This document shows, in pieces, positions 17,101 through 23,331 of a stretch of 35,805 nucleotides of DNA. How positions within the stretch are numbered: position 1 is the stretch's first letter; every line of letters starts with the position of its first letter. Position numbers and translations under genes: made by a program. This stretch comes from Wenjunlia vitaminophila DSM 41686 (GTDB lineage Bacteria > Actinomycetota > Actinomycetes > Streptomycetales > Streptomycetaceae): NCBI RefSeq assembly GCF_000380165.1, contig NZ_KB904690.1, forward strand, positions 765 through 36,569, given 5' to 3'. Under the pieces are notes generated by a model. It was not told where the DNA came from. It did not search any database and saw nothing but the letters and a program-made list of their open reading frames with translations.

Positions 17101-19536
17101 TCAGGAGATGCGGGTCCACGTCTCGAATCCGCAGGTGACGCACTCCGACTGGGCGATCGAAGGCGCAGTCACCGTGACGTCGGCGCTGGAGCCGTCGGCG
17201 GCGACGTCGATCGACCACTGCTCTTCGTAGGCCACTTCGCAGGTCTGGTACCACCTCGTTACCGTGCCGCTGTAGCTGCCGGAGCTACCGGTGATCACGT
17301 TGTCGGTTTCACCGCAGCCCCCTTCGGTCCGAAACTGGTACGACCCGTCATCCGACTTCGAGATGTCGAAAACATCGCCCCCCTCGTCCCGCCAGCGCCC
17401 TGCGAGTTCGTCGGGGGATGCCTCAGTCACGTCCGAGTCCGAGCCAGAATCGGGGACAGAGCCAGAATCAGGGTCAGAGCCAGAATCGGAGACAGAGGCC
17501 GAGGAGGTTCGATCACTTGACGTCAGTGCCTGGTAGACACCCGCCCCGATGACGATCGCGACGATCGCACCGACGGCGACGGCGATCACGCTCGCCCAGA
17601 GTGCGGTGGTCGTGGTGGCGGCGACACCGCCCCCCGTCGCAGCTCCCCCCGTGGCAGCCGCGCTGGAGGAGTGGGTGACGAGGTGGGTCGTGGGGTCAGC
17701 CGCCGGATTCGGCGCGGTCCAGGGATTTGTTCCCTGCCCTGCCCCGAAGTCCGCCCCGGGCGGTGCACCCGCGTGCCCGGCCGCTGCCCTGCTGGGGTCG
17801 GCCGCAGGTGCCGCACCAGGGTGGTGCCACGCCCAGTTGCCGGGGTCGGCCCCTGACGCCCCACCCGGATCGGACCCGAACCCCGCACTGGGATCGGCTC
17901 CGGCATCCGCGCCGGAGCCTGGCCCTGCCGTCGTGCCCGGGTCAGGGTTCGCCGTCGTACCAGGGTCGTTCCCGGGCATCGCCCCAGGGCCGTCATCCGG
18001 CAGCCCGGTGTCCGGTACTGCCGAGGACGGCGGCGGGGTGTACTGCTGGGCATTGAGCGCGGCGTTGACGCCCTCACGGTCGCCCAGCTGCCGCCACAGC
18101 ACCAACGCCTCGGCCAGGAGCACCGCGGCCACCGCCCGCTGGCCGATCAACAGACACCTGATGGCCTTCTCGTGGGTGAAGTAGGCATTGGCCGTCGCGT
18201 CACCGGCCCGCCGCGCGGCGTTCTGGCCCTGATCGAGCAGCCGACCCCACACTCCGAACCGCAGAGACTGTGCGAGGAAGGGCGAGACGGCCCGTGCCAA
18301 CTGCACGGCGAGGTCGGCCCGGCCCTTCCACAAAGCCAGCTCGGCTACCACTTCCAACGCGCGCCCGTGATCGGCCACCTGGGCCGGCGTGGTGGTCGGG
18401 AGTACAGCCCAGCGGGCGAAGTGGTCGCACAGCCGGTCCGCGGGAACCGGCTCCTGGAACCGGCGACGCACCTCCGGCATCACGTCGGCGATGCTCCGGT
18501 AGCCGCGCTCCGTGACCGACGCCAAACCGAGTTCGACCAACCGGCCGCATACCGTCTGCGGTTCGGGAGTTCCACACAGGACACCGACGTGTTCGGGGTC
18601 CACCTCCGCGTCGCCCAGCGTCGCCAGCAGGTGCAAGGCGCGTGTGGCCGCCGGGTCGAGGCGGTCGAGCAGCAGCGACACCAGGCCGTCGATCGCAGCC
18701 GGCCGGGGCAGCCTGATCGCGCCCGATGCATCAAGCCGGGCCAGTCTGGCCGCACGCAGCAGCAGCAGAGGCCGGCCCAGCGACACCGTGCACAGCTCCT
18801 CGGCCGCGGCACGTTCGGCCGCGGGCAAGGGGTGCCGCAGCTCCCTCTCCAGCAGACCGAGTCCCGCTGCGCGGCCCAGCCCTCGAAGCTCCAGGTCCGC
18901 GCTCTCCCCGAGCATGGAGCGCTCCCGGCTCGCGAAGACGAACGTCGCATCGGATGCGGCGTCCGCGAGCAGCCGCATCCTCTCGGGCGTCAGGTCCACG
19001 TCGTCGATGTACACCGTGACCTCAATCCCGGCCATCAACCGGCGCAGCTCCGGTCCCGTCGGCGCGTAGCCCGAAGCCTCGTAGCAGGCTTCGAAGATCT
19101 CCTGGGCGAGATCCTCGGCCTCACGATGTGCCCCGTTGAGAAACAGCACCCCGTCTCGTCCGGGTTCGAGACAGCGGGCCGCATGCCGCAGCAGGGTGCT
19201 CTTGCCCACGCCTGGCGGCCCCCACAGCTGCACCACTCCGTGCCCGCGCAGGGCTTCCTCCAGCTCCTCCAGATCCCCCTCGCGGCCAACCGGTTCTCGC
19301 TGCCTCCGGGGCACGAGCGCGACCCGTTCCCGGCGCACTGGCCTGGGGCGTTCCTGAGGGCGGATCAGGTTCACGGTCGAGCCGTGAGCGCCGATCACCA
19401 CGTTGTGGTTGCCCGCAATCACGGTTCCCGACGCGTCCCCGGCGATGTCAATGCGGTGGGCGCCGCGCGTCGGCGCGTCGTCCGTATCAGGGGCGGGCCC
19501 GTGCGGTACCCGCACGAAGCCGTCCGTCTCTGCCAT
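17101..19536 (-). CDS. STAND (NLR-like) ATPase with N-terminal RHIM-like motif, transmembrane segment and C-terminal beta domain
   Basis: An 811-residue protein. ATG 19536 is preceded by GGAGAG; the longer frame to 19638 adds an unconvincing N-terminus. Residues 28-48 hold the RHIM-like motif (RIDIAGDASGTVIAG, NHNVVI). The NTPase domain (about 80-350) has Walker A GPPGVGKS (106-113) and Walker B VTVYIDDVD. A helical TPR-like region follows (about 390-495). A Pro/Gly/Asp-rich low-complexity linker (about 500-640) leads to one transmembrane helix (about 646-671, SVIAVAVGAIVAIVIGAG), a Ser/Asp repeat (SDSGSDPDSGSVPDSGSDSD) and a roughly 115-residue beta-rich domain (DELAGRWRDEGGDVF) with four cysteines. 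The topology suggests ATPase inside and the Cys-containing domain outside. In STAND proteins the C-terminal part senses a trigger and the N-terminal motif nucleates effectors; here both are inferred. It is the first gene of a two-gene operon. Confidence 0.85.
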   Translation of the reverse strand: MAETDGFVRVPHGPAPDTDDAPTRGAHRIDIAGDASGTVIAGNHNVVIGAHGSTVNLIRPQERPRPVRRERVALVPRRQREPVGREGDLEELEEALRGHGVVQLWGPPGVGKSTLLRHAARCLEPGRDGVLFLNGAHREAEDLAQEIFEACYEASGYAPTGPELRRLMAGIEVTVYIDDVDLTPERMRLLADAASDATFVFASRERSMLGESADLELRGLGRAAGLGLLERELRHPLPAAERAAAEELCTVSLGRPLLLLRAARLARLDASGAIRLPRPAAIDGLVSLLLDRLDPAATRALHLLATLGDAEVDPEHVGVLCGTPEPQTVCGRLVELGLASVTERGYRSIADVMPEVRRRFQEPVPADRLCDHFARWAVLPTTTPAQVADHGRALEVVAELALWKGRADLAVQLARAVSPFLAQSLRFGVWGRLLDQGQNAARRAGDATANAYFTHEKAIRCLLIGQRAVAAVLLAEALVLWRQLGDREGVNAALNAQQYTPPPSSAVPDTGLPDDGPGAMPGNDPGTTANPDPGTTAGPGSGADAGADPSAGFGSDPGGASGADPGNWAWHHPGAAPAADPSRAAAGHAGAPPGADFGAGQGTNPWTAPNPAADPTTHLVTHSSSAAATGGAATGGGVAATTTTALWASVIAVAVGAIVAIVIGAGVYQALTSSDRTSSASVSDSGSDPDSGSVPDSGSDSDVTEASPDELAGRWRDEGGDVFDISKSDDGSYQFRTEGGCGETDNVITGSSGSYSGTVTRWYQTCEVAYEEQWSIDVAADGSSADVTVTAPSIAQSECVTCGFETWTRIS

Positions 19537-19769
19537 GGCTCTCCACTCTTCCCGTTCGTGGAGTGCGGCTGCGCCTGAGGGGTTCGTCACGATGCCGCGG
19601 TCTCCGAAATACCGTGGAAACAGCCAGCAGCTGGTCACTTGCTTGGGACCAACTGACTCTGTTTCAGGTAGGCGAGGTTAATGAGCGTCCCGACACACGA
19701 ATCCGTCGTATGACTGTTTCTGCCAACTTGCTCCGCACTCGGCCGAGCAGGCTCAGGCGCTGGGCGAGC
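19537..19769. promoter_or_regulatory. Upstream region of the STAND operon
   Basis: A 233-bp gap carrying the minus-strand promoter of the STAND operon. TTGG-TC-CCAA (around 19650) is the only dyad. No promoter hexamers could be assigned with confidence. Confidence 0.25.
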
Positions 19770-20504
19770 TCAGGGCTGTTCGCGGAAGGCCAGGTCGCTG
19801 AGCCGGTCGAGATCCTCCACCCGTACGGTGCGGTAACCGGTGGAGATCACTCCTGCCTGGCGAAACCTGCGCAGTACCTTCTGCACGGTGGGTTCCGCCG
19901 TACCGGACAGGGTTGCGAGCTCCGGCTGGGTGATCGGCCAGCGGATCACCGCTCCCGAGCCAGACCTCTCGCCGTGGGTCATCACGATCTGATGCAGCAC
20001 ACGTGCGAGCCGGGTGGCGGCGTCGCAGCCAGCGAAGTCGACGCGATGGGTGTTGGCGACCCGGACCTTCGCGACCACGGCCGCGTTAACCGCACGGGCG
20101 ATGCCGGGGTCGTCGCGAGTGCAGGCGAGAAAGTCCTCCCGGCTGACGGCCCGCGCGACCACGACCCCGCAGGTCGTGACCGTAGCCGACCGGGGGCCTC
20201 CGTCTGCAGCGGCGAACTCGCCGACAAGGTCCCCGCCCATGCGGACCGCCAGGAGCACGTCCCGACCGTCGGGGGCGAGTCCGGTCGCCTTGACCACGCC
20301 ATGCAGGAGGACGAGGACGAACGCCGTCTGCTCCCCCTCACGCATCAGTACGTGATCGGCTTTGTACCTCCTGGCCGCGCCCAGCTGGAGGAGACGTCCG
20401 CGGGCCGGCGCCGCGAGGGAGCCGAGCAGGCTCGACGGGGGCCAGGTCTCTTCGACAGCGGGCGTACGGCCGGGCGCCCTCCGATGCGGTGCTGTGCCGT
20501 CCAC
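19770..20504 (-). CDS. Crp/Fnr-family transcriptional regulator
   Basis: A 244-residue protein. A cyclic-nucleotide-binding-type beta-roll (about 28-145: YKADHVLMREGEQTAFVLVL, then GGDLVGEFAAADGGPRSATV) matches the phosphate-binding-cassette position, although the Arg-Ser/Thr contact appears only as RSAT. The C-terminal helix-turn-helix is WPITQPELATLSGTAEPTVQ, then KVLRRFRQAGVI. There is no FNR-type Fe-S cysteine set. It is divergent from a cyclase-homology gene by about 190 bp. That raises the possibility that it reads a nucleotide made by that protein, or represses it. Both are inference. Confidence 0.88.
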   Translation of the reverse strand: MDGTAPHRRAPGRTPAVEETWPPSSLLGSLAAPARGRLLQLGAARRYKADHVLMREGEQTAFVLVLLHGVVKATGLAPDGRDVLLAVRMGGDLVGEFAAADGGPRSATVTTCGVVVARAVSREDFLACTRDDPGIARAVNAAVVAKVRVANTHRVDFAGCDAATRLARVLHQIVMTHGERSGSGAVIRWPITQPELATLSGTAEPTVQKVLRRFRQAGVISTGYRTVRVEDLDRLSDLAFREQP

Positions 20505-20548
20505 GTGTCCTCGCCTCCCACGCCCCCGGGGCTACCATCGCGGCGCAG

Positions 20549-20568
20549 AACACCCGGTTTCCGGTGTT
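20549..20568. promoter_or_regulatory. Inverted repeat between the Crp-like and cyclase-homology genes
   Basis: AACACC, eight bases, GGTGTT, in the divergent intergenic region. It has the size and two-fold symmetry of a Crp/Fnr site but differs from the TGTGA consensus. Confidence 0.35.
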
Positions 20569-20692
20569 TCAGCCGCATTCGACGGCTGCTCATCCACCGG
20601 GCCGAGCCGAACCAGTATTACGACGGGGTCCGCCGGGTTCAATCGGGCACAGTGGAACCACGGGCACGGCAGGGCGCGGCTTGGAGGGCTGC

Positions 20693-21481
20693 ATGGAAGA
20701 AACGTGGGAGTACCGAGCCTTGTTCGCGGCGGACATTGCGGGCTCGTCGGGACGCGGTGACGTGGCACTCCGGCAGATCCGACAGGCTCTGTCGATCGCT
20801 CTCCGTGAGTCGTTCACGCAGAGCGGCATCGACTGGGAGGCGTGCCTGCGCCACGATCTCGGCGACGGGATGCGGATCGTGGCCCCGGCCGGGACGCCCG
20901 AGACGAGCCTGGTCCATCCGCTTGTCCACGAGCTGACTGCACGCCTGCGGGCCCACAACCTGCTGGCCGGGGCGCCTACGCGAATCCGCCTCCGGATGGC
21001 CCTGCATGTTGGGTCGGTGCAGGTCGGTTCGGATGGCACGGTCGTCGGCCGCCCGCTCGAAGTCCTCGCCCGGTTGCTCGACGCCGAGCCGGTCCGCACC
21101 ACCCTGGCGCGGGCCCCGGAGGCAACCACCGCGCTCCTCGTGTCGGAGCACTTCCACGAGGCGGCGGTGTGTCAGGGGCAGCCTGGTGCCGATCCGGCCG
21201 CGTTCCGTCACGTCGAGGTGAGGGAGATGGAGTTCGCCGGGTCCGCCTGGCTGCACGTGCCCTTGTACGGCGTACCGCAGGCCACCGAGCCCGCCCAGAC
21301 GACGATGCCCGGCAATACCGGTGGGGCCGACAGGGCCGGGGAGGACAGTGGGCCGCCCGCCCGGGACCGTACCGCCGACGACATGCCAGCCGGGAACACG
21401 AAGATGATCAGCAAGGCCTCGGGGCACGGCGTCATCTACGCGGTGGGTAACGGCACGATCCGCATCAGCGGGCGGAAGTGA
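20693..21481 (+). CDS. Cyclase-homology-domain protein with C-terminal amyloid-like motif
   Basis: A 262-residue protein. GGAGGG (20683-20688) four bases before ATG 20693 sets the start; the longer frame to 20489 overlaps the Crp gene. Residues 8-185 form a class III cyclase-like fold: FAADIAGSSGRGD (first metal Asp), RHDLGDGMRIVAP (second metal Asp in LGDG), IRLRMALHVGSVQVGSDGTV and GRPLEVLARLLDA. In this last segment the catalytic Asn of VNxAAR is replaced (LEV) but the Arg is kept. So activity is uncertain. A linker (about 200-240) leads to the motif at 243-258 (SGHGVIYAVGNGTIRI). Many Streptomyces proteins join this domain to such motifs. It is likely an effector or signal enzyme triggered by motif templating, in an operon with the next gene (10-bp gap). 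Confidence 0.82.
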   Translation: MEETWEYRALFAADIAGSSGRGDVALRQIRQALSIALRESFTQSGIDWEACLRHDLGDGMRIVAPAGTPETSLVHPLVHELTARLRAHNLLAGAPTRIRLRMALHVGSVQVGSDGTVVGRPLEVLARLLDAEPVRTTLARAPEATTALLVSEHFHEAAVCQGQPGADPAAFRHVEVREMEFAGSAWLHVPLYGVPQATEPAQTTMPGNTGGADRAGEDSGPPARDRTADDMPAGNTKMISKASGHGVIYAVGNGTIRISGRK

Positions 21482-21491
21482 AGGAGCCCAC

Positions 21492-21944
21492 GTGACCGAC
21501 GAACTGTTGCTGCTCGCCGAGGCGGGAGCCGTGGCCGTGGTGGCGGCGATGGCCACGGACCTGTGGCAGGGCACCAGGGATGCCGTCCTCGGCCTCTTCC
21601 GCCGGGGCGACCCGGCCAGTACCGCCCTGGTCGGCGCCCAACTTGAGGAGGGGGCGACCCTGGTACGGACGACATCAGCCCCCGACGACGTCCGGCGGGC
21701 CCTCTGCGGGATCTGGGCCCGGGAACTGCACGAACTGCTGCTCCGTGATCCGGCCTGCCGTGGGCCCTTGGCCCGGCTGGCGGCCGAGGTCAACGGAGCA
21801 CTCGCGAGCGGCCGCGGCGTCGTCGTCCTGGAGCAGAACAACACCGCCCGCGATTCAGGCACGATCTTCGCCGTTCAGCACGGAGACATCCACACGACGC
21901 GAGAGGCGACCGGCACCACGTCCGATCCGGACCAGAGGCCCTGA
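21492..21944 (+). CDS. Small helical (Bell-like) protein with C-terminal amyloid-like motif
   Basis: A 150-residue protein starting at GTG 21492; AAGGAG (21481-21486) overlaps the previous stop, so the two genes are coupled. The N-terminus is hydrophobic and helical (ELLLLAEAGAVAVVAAMATD) followed by LWQGTRDAVLGLFRRGDP and further amphipathic helices to about residue 105. The C-terminal motif is SGTIFAVQHGDIHT (122-135). The arrangement (helical bundle with hydrophobic N-terminus, then an amyloid motif at the C-terminus) is that of Bell-domain effectors, bacterial analogues of HeLo/MLKL membrane-killing domains. I infer membrane disruption as the output; nothing enzymatic is visible. Confidence 0.75.
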   Translation: MTDELLLLAEAGAVAVVAAMATDLWQGTRDAVLGLFRRGDPASTALVGAQLEEGATLVRTTSAPDDVRRALCGIWARELHELLLRDPACRGPLARLAAEVNGALASGRGVVVLEQNNTARDSGTIFAVQHGDIHTTREATGTTSDPDQRP

Positions 21945-22248
21945 CGAGCTCGTGCGTGGTTGGCGTTGGTGCGTCGAGATTCGCGAGTCCGCCGGCGGGT
22001 GCACGGCGAGAAGACGAACGTGACCGTCCATGCTGCGATTCATCGGCCGTGGCCTGCTGGTCAATCTGAGCGTGAACCCGGACGGGACGCTGCACCACCC
22101 CGACCAAGTCACGGAGGTCACGCGAGGACCTGGCGGACCTCGTTGTTCTTCCTCGTCGACGACCTGGTGGGCGGGGACGTCGCGCCGCGGCGAGGATGCG
22201 GCGCCTCCGCTCTCGTGGCTCGGCGTCACGCACCTGTCCGGAGGCGGC
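21945..22248. other. Gap, no recognisable gene
   Basis: About 300 bp between the effector pair and the PIN toxin. Open frames on both strands lack ribosome sites and domain matches. It could contain decayed coding DNA. Confidence 0.45.
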
Positions 22249-22629
22249 TCAGGGACTGAGGTCCAGGACGCGGACGAGTTCGCCGACCCACCGTGTGGGA
22301 ACGGTGGTGGCGATGATGGCGCCGTCGGGTCGCTCGGCTGTGGGTTGGGCGGCGTGGTGTGCGTGGGCCTGGGCCCAGGTTGCGTGTTGGGCGACGGCGA
22401 GGGCTGCCGGGAGGTCGAGGCTGAGGAAGGTGATTCCGGGCAGGGAGGCCAGGTGCTCGGCGGTGCCGGGCCGCGCGCGGTCTGCTTCGACGAGGGCACA
22501 GGCCGGGGCGTAGAGGTACCAGCCGACCTCGGCGTGGGCGCGGTGGATGAGGCGTGATGCGAGGACGTTACCGGTGCCGGCCGCGGTCATGGCGGTCTCG
22601 TCCAGGACGATGTGCGTGGCGTCGGTCAC
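22249..22629 (-). CDS. PIN-domain ribonuclease toxin (VapC-like)
   Basis: A 126-residue protein from GTG 22629, the usual PIN toxin size. Acidic residues fall where PIN metal ligands are expected: Asp in HIVLDETAM, Glu in ACALVEADRA and Asp in ERPDGAIIATT. Leu/Ala-rich helices between them and the beta strand ITFLSLDL fit the fold. Members cleave RNA, often tRNA or rRNA sites. The start overlaps the antitoxin reading frame's expected stop by four bases (GTGA), typical of a toxin-antitoxin operon. Because the antitoxin is frameshifted, it is unclear whether this toxin is silenced, weak or uncoupled. Confidence 0.8.
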   Translation of the reverse strand: MTDATHIVLDETAMTAAGTGNVLASRLIHRAHAEVGWYLYAPACALVEADRARPGTAEHLASLPGITFLSLDLPAALAVAQHATWAQAHAHHAAQPTAERPDGAIIATTVPTRWVGELVRVLDLSP

Positions 22630-22885
22630 GAGCGCTGAACCTGTGCGAGGCGGCGGTCGAGTTCGTCGTCCAGGTCCGCTTCCTCCGCGGAGCTGGGCGC
22701 GTAGCCGGTCCACGCTCGCAGGGCGGCCCTGGCTTTCTCTGCTCGTTCGGCGCGTTCGGTGGGGGTCAGCACGGTCTCGGGGGGCGGGCCAGGTAGGCGC
22801 GTAGGGACAGGCCTTCGGCGGCGGCGGCGACGGCGGCCAGCCGATCGCGGGCTTCCTCGGGGATTCTGACGTTGGCGTCGGCCAT
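22626..22885 (-). pseudogene. Ribbon-helix-helix antitoxin, frameshifted
   Basis: From ATG 22885 the product begins MADANVRIPEEARDRLAAVA, a ribbon-helix-helix start, and stops early at RPPRPC. Adding one base in the C6 run near 22779-22784 restores AETVLTPTERAERAEKARAA...DDELDRRLAQVQRS, ending in TGA that overlaps the PIN start. AAGGGG precedes the ATG. The lesion sits in a homopolymer, so a sequencing error is as likely as a real mutation. Confidence 0.75.
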
Positions 22886-22912
22886 GACGGTGCCCCTTCC
22901 CACCAGATCAGA

Positions 22913-22932
22913 GTACGGGTACGTACCCGTAC
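22913..22932. promoter_or_regulatory. Perfect 20-bp palindrome, operator of the toxin-antitoxin operon
   Basis: GTACGGGTACGTACCCGTAC reads the same on both strands and ends 28 bases before the antitoxin ATG. TACTCT just downstream on the minus strand could be the -10. This is the expected place for autorepression by an RHH antitoxin. Confidence 0.7.
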
Positions 22933-22999
22933 CCGCCGCTTTCTGGGCAGTGAACGACGGAGCCGCGTCTGGCCTGGCGGGGCAGAGCCCCGGCAGGTC

Positions 23000-23331
23000 C
23001 CCACCTACGGCGCAGCCGGCTGGACGGCCGTCGCCAACGAGCACGGCCTGACCCTGCCGCGGCCGACCGACCGCAACCTCACCCCGCGGCCCGGCGAACC
23101 ACCTGCTCGAACCCGTCCGCCAGCTCGTCGAGTCGGTCAACGGCACCCCCTGGGTCGACTCGACCTCGAACGCCACGAAGCGAGGACCCCGGTCGGGGTC
23201 CTCGCTCGCGTCGGACGACGCGTCCTGGTCGTGACGGTCGCCATCGGGCACAACCGCACCACCGGCACACCCCTCACTCGATCAGTGACCGCCCACGGCC
23301 ACCGACCAAGCCTTCGGACTCACTTCGCCTA
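23000..23331 (+). pseudogene. IS982-family transposase relic (C-terminal part)
   Basis: Plus-strand frames contain HGLTLPRPTDRN, NHLLEPVRQLVESVNGT, then in another frame LDLERHEARTPVGVLARVGR, RVLVVTVAIGHNRTTGTPLT and RSVTAHGH. These match the C-terminus of IS982-type transposases (ESVNxTLKxQLDLE ... WHNxxTGxPVTRSLTAxDH). At least two frameshifts and the loss of the N-terminal two thirds show it is dead. Terminal repeats were not identified. Confidence 0.7.
23179..23206 (-). terminator. Perfect 12-bp hairpin downstream of the GH78 gene
   Basis: AGCGAGGACCCC and GGGGTCCTCGCT pair around GGTC, about 120 bases after the GH78 stop. It lies inside the IS982 relic and may serve as the terminator. 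Confidence 0.45.

Noticed and set aside
18172..19578. 468-codon plus frame opposite the STAND gene
   Set aside because: Shadow; Walker motifs and the RHIM-like motif are on the minus strand.
20693..21481. Calling the cyclase-homology gene a Pycsar cyclase
   Set aside because: Catalytic Asn is missing and no PycTM/PycTIR partner is adjacent; kept only as a comparison.
22030..22557. Plus-strand 175-codon frame opposite the PIN gene
   Set aside because: Overlaps the PIN toxin antisense and has no domain or ribosome site.
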